This document shows positions 35,655 through 46,595 of a stretch of 64,000 bases of DNA, one piece after another. Position 1 is the first letter of the stretch. Every line of letters starts with the position of its first letter. A program made the translations under genes and the position numbers. Origin of the DNA: Pseudomonas sp. 102515 (GTDB taxonomy: Bacteria; Pseudomonadota; Gammaproteobacteria; Pseudomonadales; Pseudomonadaceae); NCBI RefSeq assembly GCF_031085165.1, contig NZ_JAVHTY010000004.1:496001-560000 (forward strand), written 5' to 3'. The notes under the pieces were generated by a model. It saw nothing but the letters and a program-made list of their open reading frames with translations, did not search any database and was not told the DNA's origin.

Positions 35655-37439
35655 ATGACTTCCGCCAAACGCCCGCTGCGCAGCCAGCTCTGGTTCGATG
35701 ACCCTGCCCACGCCGACATGACCGCGCTCTATGTCGAGCGCTACATGAACTACGGCCTGACCCGCGACGAACTCCAGTCCGGCCGTCCCATCATCGGCAT
35801 CGCCCAGACCGGCAGCGATCTCACGCCCTGCAACCGTCATCACCTGGAACTGGCCCAGCGGGTCAAGGCCGGCATCCGCGACGCGGGCGGCATCCCCATG
35901 GAATTTCCGGTGCATCCCATCGCCGAGCAGAGTCGCCGGCCCACCGCGGCCCTGGATCGCAACCTGGCCTACCTCGGCCTGGTGGAGATCCTCCATGGCT
36001 TCCCCCTGGACGGCGTGGTGCTCACCACCGGCTGCGACAAGACCACCCCGGCCTGCCTGATGGCCGCGGCCACCACCGACCTGCCGGCCATCGTGCTGTC
36101 CGGCGGACCCATGCTCGACGGGCATTTCAAGGGCGAGCTGATCGGCTCCGGCACCGTGCTCTGGCACGCGCGCAACCTGCTGGCGACCGGCGAGATCGAC
36201 TACGAGGGCTTCATGGCCCTGACCACCGCCGCCTCGCCCTCGGTGGGGCACTGCAACACCATGGGCACGGCCCTGTCGATGAATGCCCTGGCCGAGACCC
36301 TGGGCATGTCGCTGCCCGGCTGCGCCAGCATCCCGGCGCCTTACCGCGAACGCGGCCAGATGGCCTATGCCACCGGCAAGCGCATCTGCCAGCTGGTGCT
36401 GGACGACGTCCGCCCCTCGCAGATCATGACCCGCGCGGCCTTCGAGAACGCCATCGTGGTGGCCTCGGCCCTGGGCGCCTCCAGCAACTGCCCGCCGCAC
36501 CTGATCGCCATCGCCCGGCACATGGGCATCGAGCTGTCGCTGGACGACTGGCAGCGCCTGGGCGAGGACATCCCGCTGCTGGCCAACTGCATGCCGGCCG
36601 GCAAGTACCTGGGCGAGGGCTTCCACCGCGCCGGCGGGGTACCGGCGGTGCTTCACGAACTGCTCAAGGCGGGGCGCCTGCACGGCGAGTGCCTGACCGT
36701 CTCCGGCAAGACCATCGGCAGCATCGCCGAGGGCGCCGCCAGTGCCGATCCCGCGGTGATCCAGCCCTACGAGGCGCCGCTCAAGCACCGCGCCGGCTTC
36801 ATCGTGCTCAGCGGCAACTTCTTCGATAGCGCCATCATGAAGATGTCGGTGGTGGGCGAGGCCTTCCGCCAGACCTACCTGGCCGAACCGGGCAAGGAAA
36901 ACAGCTTCGAGGCGCGGGCCGTCGTCTTCGAGGGCCCGGAGGACTACCACGCGCGCATCGACGACCCGGCCCTGGACATCGACGAGCGCTGCATCCTGGT
37001 GATCCGCGGCGCCGGCCCGGTGGGTTATCCGGGCAGTGCCGAGGTGGTCAACATGGCGCCCCCGGCGGCGCTGATCAAGAAGGGCGTCGATTCTCTGCCG
37101 TGCCTGGGCGACGGTCGCCAGAGCGGCACCTCGGCCAGCCCCTCGATCCTCAACATGTCCCCGGAAGCGGCGGTGGGCGGCGGCCTGGCGCTGCTCAAGA
37201 CCAACGACCGGCTGCGCGTGGACCTCAATGCCCGCCGCGTCGATGTGCTGCTGGACGCCGCCGAACTGGAACGCCGCCGCGCCGAATGGACCCCCAACCT
37301 GCCGCCGGCCCAGACCCCCTGGCAGGAACTCTACCGGCAACTGGTGGGCCAGCTCTCCACTGGCGGCTGCCTGGAGCCGGCGACCCTGCATCTCAAGGTG
37401 ATCGCCCGCGAAGGCGGGGTGCCGCGGCATTCGCATTGA
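35655..37439 (+). CDS. IlvD/EDD-family aldonate dehydratase (xylonate/arabinonate type)
   Basis: The 594-residue enzyme removes water from an aldonate to give the 2-keto-3-deoxy acid. The iron-sulfur ligands are Cys59 (GSDLTPCNRHH), Cys127 (TTGCDKTTPACL) and Cys200 (SVGHCNTMG). A serine near 490 in DGRQSGTSASPS is the expected catalytic base. N-terminal ERYMNYGLTRDEL and LWFDDPAHADMTALYVERYM are typical of pentonate dehydratases rather than IlvD or Edd. It should feed the XylX-like enzyme upstream; whether the substrate is xylonate, L-arabinonate or another acid is open. Confidence 0.88.
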   Translation: MTSAKRPLRSQLWFDDPAHADMTALYVERYMNYGLTRDELQSGRPIIGIAQTGSDLTPCNRHHLELAQRVKAGIRDAGGIPMEFPVHPIAEQSRRPTAALDRNLAYLGLVEILHGFPLDGVVLTTGCDKTTPACLMAAATTDLPAIVLSGGPMLDGHFKGELIGSGTVLWHARNLLATGEIDYEGFMALTTAASPSVGHCNTMGTALSMNALAETLGMSLPGCASIPAPYRERGQMAYATGKRICQLVLDDVRPSQIMTRAAFENAIVVASALGASSNCPPHLIAIARHMGIELSLDDWQRLGEDIPLLANCMPAGKYLGEGFHRAGGVPAVLHELLKAGRLHGECLTVSGKTIGSIAEGAASADPAVIQPYEAPLKHRAGFIVLSGNFFDSAIMKMSVVGEAFRQTYLAEPGKENSFEARAVVFEGPEDYHARIDDPALDIDERCILVIRGAGPVGYPGSAEVVNMAPPAALIKKGVDSLPCLGDGRQSGTSASPSILNMSPEAAVGGGLALLKTNDRLRVDLNARRVDVLLDAAELERRRAEWTPNLPPAQTPWQELYRQLVGQLSTGGCLEPATLHLKVIAREGGVPRHSH

Positions 37440-37580
37440 GCGTCTGTTCAGAGGTTCGCGAGCTAGCGCCAAACAAGGCGAAAATGTTTGAGGACGCGGA
37501 GTTTACGAGTGGTAAATGAGCATTCCGAAAGCATTTTCAACGCCGTCTGGCCGACGCGCAGCAGCCCTTGGACAGGCTCG
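37438..37580. repeat. Miniature inverted-repeat element, diverged copy
   Basis: Ends GAGCGTCTGTTCA (from 37438) and GGACAGGCTC (to 37579) are imperfect inverted repeats. The interior carries GCCAAACAAGGCGAAAAT, GTGGTAAATGAGCATTCCGA and GGCCGACGCGCAGCAG, matching 22367-22512. It begins at the stop codon of the aldonate dehydratase gene and fills most of the 190-base gap to waaA. Confidence 0.75.
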
Positions 37581-37629
37581 GAGGTATCGGGCTCGCGCTG
37601 GCGGCCTTGCTTCATTAAGCTCTGCCGCC

Positions 37630-38895
37630 ATGAACCGTACCCTCTATAGCCTGATCTTCACCCTGGCCTTGCCCTTCATCCTGCTGCGCCTGCTGTGGCG
37701 CGGACGCAAGGCCCCCGCCTATCGGCAGCGCATCGGCGAGCGCCTGGCGCTGGGCTTGCCGGAAGTAACGCCCGGCGGCATCTGGGTGCACGCGGTGTCG
37801 GTTGGGGAGAGCATCGCCGCCGCGCCGGTGATCCGCGCCCTGCGCCAGCGCCATCCCGACCTGCCGATCACCGTGACCTGCATGACGCCCACTGGCTCGG
37901 AGCGTATCCGCGCCCTGTTCGGGAGCGACGTCCAGCACTGCTATCTGCCCTACGACCTGCCCTGGCTGGCCGGACGCTTCCTCGATCGCCTGCGGCCACG
38001 CCTGGGCGTGGTGATGGAGACCGAACTCTGGCCCAACCTCATCCACCAGGCGGCGCGGCGCGACATTCCCATCGCCCTGGCCAATGGCCGGCTGTCCGAG
38101 CGTTCGGCGCGTGGCTATGGAAAGCTGGGTGGGGTGACCGGGCCGATGCTGGCGGAGCTGGCCTGGCTGGCGGTGCAGACGCCGGTGGAAGCCGAGCGCT
38201 TCCGTGCCCTCGGTGCCCGTGCCGAGCGGGTTGCGGTGACCGGCTCCATCAAGTTCGACCTGCGCATCGGTCCCGGGCTGCCGGTCCGCGCCGCTGCGCT
38301 GCGCCAGGGCTGGGGCCATCGCCCGGTATGGATCGCCGCCAGCACCCACGCCGGCGAAGACGAGATCCTGCTCCAGGCCCATCGCCAACTGCTGGCCACA
38401 CGCCCCGATGCCCTGCTGATCCTGGTGCCGCGCCATCCCGAACGCTTTCCCGAGGTATTGGCCGAGGTGCGTCGTGAAGGCTTCAGCGTGGTCCAGCGCT
38501 CGACGGGGGAGGCGGTGCAGCCGCAGACCCAGGTGCTGCTGGGCGACACCATGGGCGAATTGCTGTTTCTCTACGCCCTGGCCGACGTCGCCTTCGTCGG
38601 CGGCAGCCTGATCGAGCGCGGCGGCCACAATCCGCTGGAACCGGTCGCTCTCGGCCTGCCGGTGCTCAGCGGCCCGCACGTGTTCAACTTCCTCGACATC
38701 GTCGCCCAGTTGCGCGACGCCGGCGCTTTGGAAACAGTAGCGGAAGCCTCGGCCATCGCTGCCGCCGTAGTCCGGCTCTGGGCCGAACCAGCGGAAGCCG
38801 AGCGGCGCCGGCAGGCGGGCCTGGCGGTACTGTCCGCCAATCAGGGCGCGCTGGAGCGCCTGCTCTCCGGACTGGATACATTGCTCACGCCCTGA
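37630..38895 (+). CDS. waaA: 3-deoxy-D-manno-octulosonic acid (Kdo) transferase
   Basis: The 421-residue inner-membrane-anchored glycosyltransferase adds Kdo to lipid A precursor. An N-terminal hydrophobic anchor (MNRTLYSLIFTLALPFILL) is followed by WVHAVSVGESIAAAP with the catalytic Glu and, in the second Rossmann domain, VGGSLIERGGHNPLEP. The ATG at 37630 is 38 codons inside a longer open frame that begins in the repeat element. The last 55 bases overlap the 3' end of tolC on the other strand. Confidence 0.96.
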   Translation: MNRTLYSLIFTLALPFILLRLLWRGRKAPAYRQRIGERLALGLPEVTPGGIWVHAVSVGESIAAAPVIRALRQRHPDLPITVTCMTPTGSERIRALFGSDVQHCYLPYDLPWLAGRFLDRLRPRLGVVMETELWPNLIHQAARRDIPIALANGRLSERSARGYGKLGGVTGPMLAELAWLAVQTPVEAERFRALGARAERVAVTGSIKFDLRIGPGLPVRAAALRQGWGHRPVWIAASTHAGEDEILLQAHRQLLATRPDALLILVPRHPERFPEVLAEVRREGFSVVQRSTGEAVQPQTQVLLGDTMGELLFLYALADVAFVGGSLIERGGHNPLEPVALGLPVLSGPHVFNFLDIVAQLRDAGALETVAEASAIAAAVVRLWAEPAEAERRRQAGLAVLSANQGALERLLSGLDTLLTP

Positions 38896-40337
38896 GCCGA
38901 GCGTGCCGGCAGGACGTCGGCGCGGGTCTTGGCCAGGTCCGGCGGCAGGAAGTCGCGATCCGGGTCGTAATGGGGGTCGAGATAGCCCGACAGCGCCAGC
39001 AGGTCGTTGGGCGCCAGGGTGCCGGCCGCCTGCTTGAGCCTCAGGGTGTCCAGGATGTAGTTGTAGCGGGCGTCGTTGTACTGGCGCACGGCGTCGTACA
39101 GCAGCCGCTGGGCGTCGAGCACGTCGACGATGGTGCGGCTGCCCACCTGGTAGGCGATCTCGGTGGCTCTCAGGGCGCGCTGGCTGGAGGCGATGGACAG
39201 CCGTCGGGCACGCACCTGCTCGATGTCGGTGTTGATCGCCCGATGGGCATTGCGGGTGTTCTGCACCACCTGGCGGCGCAGGCCCTCCTGGCGCTGTTCG
39301 CTCTGGTCGAGTTGCTGATAGGCCTGGCGCGCCTGGGAGCTGGTGGCGCCGCCGCTGTACAGCGGTACCTCCACCTGGATGCCGATGCTGCGGCTGTTGA
39401 CCGGGCTGCCGAACAGGGACAGTTGCTCGGCGTTCGGCAGATTCACCGCGTCGTTGTCGCTGTGGCTGTAGCGCGCCACCGCATCCACCGTCGGCAGGTG
39501 CCCGGCGCGGCGCTGGCGCAGGGTTTCCTGGGCGGCGTTGACGCCCTGGCCAGCGGCCAGCAGCTGCAGATTCTGGCGCATGGCGGTGTCCACCCACAGC
39601 CGCGCATCGTTGGGTTGCGGCGGCAGGATCGGCAGGTCGTGGCGGATGCCGGCGATGCTGCCGTAGTCGCGATCGGTCAGCCGGGTCAGGGCTTGGAAGG
39701 CGTCGGCCACCTGCTGCTCGCTCTGGGAGCGGTTGGCCTGGGCGTTGTCGAAGCTGGCCTGGGCCTGGAGCACGTCGGTGTCGTCGGTCAGGCCGACCTT
39801 GTAGCGCTCGCGGGACTGGTCCAGCTGGCGGTACAGCGCCTTTTCCTCGGCACGGGCGGTGGCCAGGGCGTCCTGGGCGCGCAGGGCGCTGAAATAGCCC
39901 TCGGCGGTCTGCAGGATGAGTTGCTGCTGGGCGGCGGAGAATTGCAGCTCGGCCTGCTCGGTGGTGGCCTGGGCGGCCTTGAGCTGGAACCAGCGGTCGG
40001 CGCGGAACAGCGGCTGGCTGAGGGTGGCCTGGATCAGCTGGCTGCTGCGATCGCTATCGTAGCGGCCACCCTGGACGCCCAGCGCCGGATTGTCCTTGAG
40101 CTGCAGGCTGGTGTGGGTGTCGTTGAACTGGGCGCCAAGGCCGATCTGCGGCAGCAGGCCGGCGCGCGCCTGGGGCACCGCCTCGCGCTGGGCACCGAGG
40201 CCCGCGCGCTCGGCGGCGAGGTCGGCGTTGTTGTCCAGCGCCTCGCGGTAGACGTCGAGCAGGCCATTGCCGGCCACCTGGGCCTGGGCCAGGCCGGCCG
40301 TGGTGCAGAGCGCCGCGAGCAGCAGGAATCTTCGCAT
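38841..40337 (-). CDS. tolC: TolC-family outer membrane channel
   Basis: The 498-residue protein has a signal peptide (MRRFLLLAALCTTAGLAQAQ) and two repeated outer-membrane efflux domains rich in Gln and Ala. Motifs such as YRQLDQSRERYKVGLTDDTDVLQAQ and YQVGSRTIVDVLDAQRLLYDAVRQY are diagnostic of TolC repeats. It forms the trimeric exit duct for type I secretion and efflux pumps. In P. aeruginosa the same position beside thiC is held by opmH, from memory. The C-terminal tail (after about residue 450) is charged and overlaps waaA by 55 bases. Confidence 0.95.
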   Translation of the reverse strand: MRRFLLLAALCTTAGLAQAQVAGNGLLDVYREALDNNADLAAERAGLGAQREAVPQARAGLLPQIGLGAQFNDTHTSLQLKDNPALGVQGGRYDSDRSSQLIQATLSQPLFRADRWFQLKAAQATTEQAELQFSAAQQQLILQTAEGYFSALRAQDALATARAEEKALYRQLDQSRERYKVGLTDDTDVLQAQASFDNAQANRSQSEQQVADAFQALTRLTDRDYGSIAGIRHDLPILPPQPNDARLWVDTAMRQNLQLLAAGQGVNAAQETLRQRRAGHLPTVDAVARYSHSDNDAVNLPNAEQLSLFGSPVNSRSIGIQVEVPLYSGGATSSQARQAYQQLDQSEQRQEGLRRQVVQNTRNAHRAINTDIEQVRARRLSIASSQRALRATEIAYQVGSRTIVDVLDAQRLLYDAVRQYNDARYNYILDTLRLKQAAGTLAPNDLLALSGYLDPHYDPDRDFLPPDLAKTRADVLPARSAQGVSNVSSPESRRSSAP

Positions 40338-40452
40338 TCTGGGAGCCTTCCTTGAGGGACCGCGCCAGTGTAGTGGCTTCGTCCGAATCCGCCATAGGAG
40401 AGGAAATAGCGGTCGAAGTTTCTGCCGCTCCGGGTTTACACTGGCCGCGTTC

Positions 40453-42553
<2,101 letters not shown>

Positions 42554-42557
42554 CGAC

Positions 42558-42662
42558 CGTAGGTTGGCGCCGAGCGCAGCGAAGCCGTCTCAGCCCAACC
42601 GACGTCTGCCAGGCCAGCACGCTGTTTCCGTAGGTTGGCGCTGAGCACAGCGAAGCCCAACA
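42558..42662. repeat. GTAGGTTGGCGC...AAGCCCAAC repeats between thiC and cytX
   Basis: Two direct copies, GTAGGTTGGCGCCGAGCGC (from 42559) and GTAGGTTGGCGCTGAGCAC (from 42630 to 42662), belong to the same family as the clusters at 9729, 24882 and 30376. Confidence 0.75.
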
Positions 42663-42721
42663 ATGCCCGGCGTCACCCCACGACGTCGGGCGCCCTCAAC
42701 CCCTTGTTCACGAGACCCATC

Positions 42722-43984
42722 ATGGCCCAGGCCCCCGGCCTCTATACCCCCACCGTCCCCGTTCCGGCGGACCGCCGCATCCTTGGCGGGCGTGACCTCT
42801 TCACCCTCTGGTTCTCCCTCGGCATCGGGCTGATGGTGGCCCAGGCCGGCGCCCTGCTGGCGCCCGGCCTGGGCCTGGCCGACGGCCTGCTGGTGCTGCT
42901 GCTCGGCACCGCGGTCGGGGTGCTGCTGCTGGCCGCTGCCGGCCTGGTGGGCAGCGACACCGGCCTGGCCGGCATGACCGCCCTGGGCCAGAGTCTCGGC
43001 CAGCGCGGCGCGCTGTTGCCGGCGGTGCTGAACATCACCCAGCTGATCGGCTGGGGCGCCTTCGAACTGGTGGTGATGCGCGAGGCGGCCAGCGTGCTGC
43101 TGGGCAGCTGGGGCCAACAGGCCTGGTCCTCGCCCGTCCTCTGGACCCTGGTGTTCGGCGCCCTGGCGACGGCCCTGGCGGTAGCCGGTCCGCTGACCTT
43201 CGTTCGCCGTTTCCTCAGCCGCTGGGGTATCTGGCTGCTGCTCGGGGCCTGCACCTGGCTGACCCTGGACCTCTTCCTGCGCGCCGACCTGGCCGCGCTC
43301 TGGCAGCGCCCGGGTGACGGCTCCCTGAGCCAGGCGCTGGGCTTCGACCTGGTGGTGGCCATGCCGCTGTCCTGGCTGCCGGTAATCGCCGACTACACCC
43401 GCTTCGCCCGCACCGGCCGCAGCGCCGGTCGCGGCGTCATGCTGGGCTATTTCTGCGGCAACCTCTGGCTGATGGGCCTGGGCTTCGCCTATACCCTGGC
43501 CTTCGCCAGCGGCGGTGAAGCCGACGCCCTGCTGCGTGCCCTGGCCGTGGCCGGCCTCGGCCTGCCGCTGCTGCTGATCCTGCTGGACGAGTCGGAAAAC
43601 GCCTTCGCCGCCTATCACTCGGCAGCCGTGGCGGCGGGTTTCCTCGCCCAGGTGAAGATCTGGCAGCTGACCCTGGCCATCGGCAGCCTCTGCACCCTGC
43701 TGGCGCTCCTGGTACCCCTGGCCCAGTACGAACACTTCCTGCTGCTGATCGGCTCGGTGTTCGCCCCGCTGTTCGGCGTGGTGCTGGTGGATCACTTCCT
43801 GCTGCGCCGCCGCCAGGCCCCGCAGCGGATACGGGCGCTGCGCCTGGAGTCCCTGATCGCCTGGGCCCTGGGCGTGGCCGTCTACCACCTGTTGCCGACC
43901 CTGCTCCCCGCCTGGGGCGCGACCCTGCCAGCCATCGTGGTGGCCGGGACCGCGCAGGCGCTGTTGGGGTTGAAGCGGGTATAA
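42722..43984 (+). CDS. cytX: Putative hydroxymethylpyrimidine transporter CytX
   Basis: The 420-residue NCS1-family permease has about twelve membrane helices. LWFSLGIGLMVAQAGALLAPGL, NITQLIGWGAFELVVM and PLSWLPVIADYTRFAR match the CytX branch, which is found beside thiamine genes and thought to import the HMP moiety. Position directly after thiC supports this. The ATG at 42722 is chosen over an upstream start that would add 29 residues of repeat-encoded sequence. I see no second riboswitch, so it is probably on the thiC transcript. Confidence 0.88.
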   Translation: MAQAPGLYTPTVPVPADRRILGGRDLFTLWFSLGIGLMVAQAGALLAPGLGLADGLLVLLLGTAVGVLLLAAAGLVGSDTGLAGMTALGQSLGQRGALLPAVLNITQLIGWGAFELVVMREAASVLLGSWGQQAWSSPVLWTLVFGALATALAVAGPLTFVRRFLSRWGIWLLLGACTWLTLDLFLRADLAALWQRPGDGSLSQALGFDLVVAMPLSWLPVIADYTRFARTGRSAGRGVMLGYFCGNLWLMGLGFAYTLAFASGGEADALLRALAVAGLGLPLLLILLDESENAFAAYHSAAVAAGFLAQVKIWQLTLAIGSLCTLLALLVPLAQYEHFLLLIGSVFAPLFGVVLVDHFLLRRRQAPQRIRALRLESLIAWALGVAVYHLLPTLLPAWGATLPAIVVAGTAQALLGLKRV

Positions 43985-44453
43985 GCCGAGCTGTTGGGCT
44001 TCGCGGTGTTTAGCCCTGCCTGCGCGAGCCCTAATCCAGCGCGGGAAGATTATCCCGAATGCCGACCGGCCCCCTCTCCCGCGTGCGGGGGAGGGTTGGG
44101 GTGGGGGACGCCAAGCTGATTCGCGGTGTCTTCGGATACCTTCTGTTCCGCCCTCGCCGGGCGGGTTACTTTTTTCAATCGCGGCTGCGCGCCCCGCAAA
44201 AAAGTAACCAAAAACGCTCGCCCCGACTGGCCGGTCCTGCGCTTTGCGCAGGATGCCCTCGTGTCAGCCCCGCTCCAGTGGGCCGGAGCCGAAGGGCCGT
44301 CCTGGCCCTCGGCCCCTTTCGCGGCATCCATGCTGCTTACCCGCTTCCACGACGCTGTCGTTCGGCCGGCCAAACGGGGCATCCGGGTGCCGGCTTCTAC
44401 TTCAGCAGTCGAATAGGATGGAAAACCGCCTAGCGTTTTCCAAACGCCAGATC
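43985..44453. repeat. 469-base gene-free stretch made of dispersed repeats
   Basis: This gap holds several repeat types and no convincing gene. A degenerate TTGGGCTTCGCGG unit lies near 43992. The hairpin CCCTCTCCCGC-GTGCGGGGGAGGG spans 44072-44095. GGTTACTTTTTT (44164-44175) pairs perfectly with AAAAAAGTAACC (44198-44209). Near 44419-44440, GGAAAAC and GTTTTCC flank CGCCTAGC and could terminate the minus-strand lipoprotein gene. The remainder, including a frame spanning about 44244-44693, lacks codon-usage support. Confidence 0.65.
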
Positions 44454-45203
44454 CTACGGCTGACGCGCCTTGCCCCGGCCCGGGAAATACTCGCCCTTGA
44501 GGATGCCGTTGAGCTTGGGATAGGGAATCTTCAGCTCCGGATGGCCCATGGCGTAGGGGGCGATGCTGCCGATGTCGTACTTGAGCGTCAGGGCGCCGAA
44601 GTCCAGGGCCACGTTGTTGGTCTTGATGAAGGGCCACTGCTGGCGGAATTCGGCATCGCCGACGTTGTTGCTGAGCATCCAGGCCTCGCGTGACAGCTGC
44701 GCCAGGCGCCAGAACTCGGCTTCCTGCCCCGGTACCAGCATGTCGCCCAGGGTGATCTGCCGGTTCAGATGGCGATCCCAGGTGACGAAGTCGCGGCCGG
44801 CCAGGCCATGGGCACCGCCATTGGCCAGGTAGCTGGAGAACTCGATGATCACCAGGCCGTCATGCTGTTCACGCACCTTGGCCTGCAGATAGCTGCTCCA
44901 CCGCGGCTGGGCCTTGGCGAGGAAGTCCCGCTCGTAGCTCCCCAGCGAGGCCGGGATGGGCGCGCCCGGCTCGGCACGGGCCAGACCCAGCAGGTGCCGC
45001 TGCACCAGGGCGTCCAGGGCCGGATCGCCGAATTCCACGTACTCGATGTTGATCAGCGGGCAGTCTTCGCCCTGGCAACCGGCCGGGCGGTGCTCCCAGG
45101 CCTGGTGGCGAGGCGTGAGGGGTTTGTCGAGGTTGGGGCCGAAGACGCTTTGGCAACCACCGAGCAGCAGGCCGGCGAGCAGGAGGAGCGGGCGGATACG
45201 CAT
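44454..45203 (-). CDS. Lipoprotein with DUF3298 (RsiV-like) domain
   Basis: The 249-residue protein has a lipoprotein signal peptide with lipobox LLGGC, giving lipidated Cys17. The mature part has a DUF4163/DUF3298-like layout: WSSYLQAKVREQHDGLVIIE, the diagnostic NGGAHGLAGRDFVTWD and TLKYDIGSIAPYAMGHPELKIPY. This domain occurs in the anti-sigma factor RsiV and in many envelope proteins; no specific role is known. The start at 45203, with AAGGA in front, is preferred to one five codons upstream. It sits between cytX and nudF, as in P. aeruginosa from memory. Confidence 0.82.
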   Translation of the reverse strand: MRIRPLLLLAGLLLGGCQSVFGPNLDKPLTPRHQAWEHRPAGCQGEDCPLINIEYVEFGDPALDALVQRHLLGLARAEPGAPIPASLGSYERDFLAKAQPRWSSYLQAKVREQHDGLVIIEFSSYLANGGAHGLAGRDFVTWDRHLNRQITLGDMLVPGQEAEFWRLAQLSREAWMLSNNVGDAEFRQQWPFIKTNNVALDFGALTLKYDIGSIAPYAMGHPELKIPYPKLNGILKGEYFPGRGKARQP

Positions 45204-45389
45204 GGGATTCCTTGTCATGGAAACAGAGAACGACGGCTTTCGAACCCGTCTGGCCCCATAAGTTTGCCAGGGGCGGGCGGAGGTTTCCCGGCTTGTTGTC
45301 CTTTTCGCGACTTGGCGCGCCAGGGGCTGCACGAGCGCAGGCGGCACGCTAGGATGAGCTGATCACCTTCAATCAGCGCTGGAGCGCCC

Positions 45390-46010
45390 ATGACCGAAGC
45401 CAACGAATCCCAGGCGCCCGCCGTTGAAATCCTGAGCCGCGAGATCTGCTTCCAGGGCTTCTACCGCATGGCCCGTTTCCGGCTGCGCCATCGCCAGTTC
45501 TCCGGTGCCCTGGGCCCGGAACTGGAACGCGAGGTCTTCGTGCGTCCCGATGCCGTCTGCGTGCTGCCCTACGACGCCGTGCGCGACGAGGTGGTGCTGA
45601 TCGAGCAGTTTCGCGTCGGCGTCATGGAAAAGACCGCTCATCCCTGGCTGCTTGAGCCGGTGGCGGGCTTGGTGGACAAGCAGGGCGAGGCCGTCGAGGC
45701 GGTCGCTCATCGGGAAGCCGAGGAAGAAGCCGGGCTGACCTTGCAATCGCTCTGGCCCATCTCCACCTACTTCCCCTCGCCTGGCGGCAGCGACGAACAG
45801 GTCTATCTCTACCTGGGTCGCTGCAGCACCGCGGAGGCCGGCGGCGTCCATGGTCTGGAAGAGGAGGGCGAGGACATTCGCGTCCATGTCTGGTCGCTGG
45901 ACGAGGCACTGGCAGGGGTTCGCGACGGTCGAATCAATAACGCAGCGGCAATCATCGCCCTGCAATGGTTGGCGCTCAATCGCGCCGAGGTAAGGGGGTT
46001 ATGGGGCTGA
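45390..46010 (+). CDS. nudF: ADP-ribose pyrophosphatase (Nudix hydrolase)
   Basis: The 206-residue enzyme hydrolyses ADP-ribose to AMP and ribose 5-phosphate. The Nudix box runs from GLVDKQGE to REAEEEAGL (about 91-113) with perfect spacing. VWSLDEALAGVRDGRINNAA near the C-terminus is typical of NudF. It starts a likely operon with the DUF1249 gene, whose start lies inside its last ten bases; cpdA follows. Confidence 0.95.
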   Translation: MTEANESQAPAVEILSREICFQGFYRMARFRLRHRQFSGALGPELEREVFVRPDAVCVLPYDAVRDEVVLIEQFRVGVMEKTAHPWLLEPVAGLVDKQGEAVEAVAHREAEEEAGLTLQSLWPISTYFPSPGGSDEQVYLYLGRCSTAEAGGVHGLEEEGEDIRVHVWSLDEALAGVRDGRINNAAAIIALQWLALNRAEVRGLWG

Positions 46011-46456
46011 AACTGCGAGATCGCTACCGCGTTGACCTGCCGGGCCTGCAGGCCACGTGCGAGGCCAACTACGTGCGGCTGATGCGGCTTCTGCCCAAGA
46101 TGCGCGAAGCCGTGGTATCGCGCCGCGTCATGTTGTCGCAAGGCGAGCGCCCGCTGGGAGTGCTCGCGCTGGAAGTCACCGAGGCCTGCCCCTATACGAC
46201 GGTCTTGCGGGTGCGTCAGGAGCTTGGGTTGCCCTGGCTACCGGTGCCCGAACTGGAAGTGCGCGTCTATCATGATGCGCGGATGGCGGAGGTGGTGTCG
46301 GCCGGGGTCTCCCGGCACCTGCTCGGACGCTATCCCTATCCCAATCAGGCGATGCATCAGCCTGACGAAAAGAGTCAGCTCAATCTGTTTCTCGGTGAGT
46401 GGTTGAGTCACTGCCTGGCCTGTGGCCACGAAGCTGAACCTATCCTGCAGCGATGA
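46001..46456 (+). CDS. DUF1249 family protein
   Basis: The 151-residue protein contains NYVRLMRLLPKMREAVVSRR, LEVRVYHDARMAEVVS and the diagnostic RYPYPNQAMHQPDEKSQLN, features of DUF1249 (YqiB-like). Function is unknown. The gene is almost always between nudF and cpdA in gamma-proteobacteria. The start ATG at 46001, after TAAGGGGGTT, overlaps the nudF end by ten bases, implying translational coupling. Confidence 0.9.
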   Translation: MGLKLRDRYRVDLPGLQATCEANYVRLMRLLPKMREAVVSRRVMLSQGERPLGVLALEVTEACPYTTVLRVRQELGLPWLPVPELEVRVYHDARMAEVVSAGVSRHLLGRYPYPNQAMHQPDEKSQLNLFLGEWLSHCLACGHEAEPILQR

Positions 46457-46595
46457 GCACTGGGGCGCAACGCTGGCAGCCGCAGCTTCCCTCGCGCGGT
46501 GCAAGCTGCGAAAATGTGAAGCATGCACGTAAGTTCCCGGGAACTTTTCTGCACCCTGCCTGCGCTCGTTGTTCCCTTATGCCTAGGAGGCTTTG

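Noticed and set aside
35643-37472. Long open frame of 609 codons on the minus strand over the dehydratase gene
   Set aside because: Its product is low-complexity Gly/Gln/His/Ala/Arg with no family motif. The plus strand encodes a full-length dehydratase with iron-sulfur ligands. It is a high-GC shadow frame.
44126-44693. Small plus-strand frames in the 44 kb gap
   Set aside because: They run through repeats and into the antisense of a lipoprotein gene and lack ribosome binding sites or recognisable protein features.
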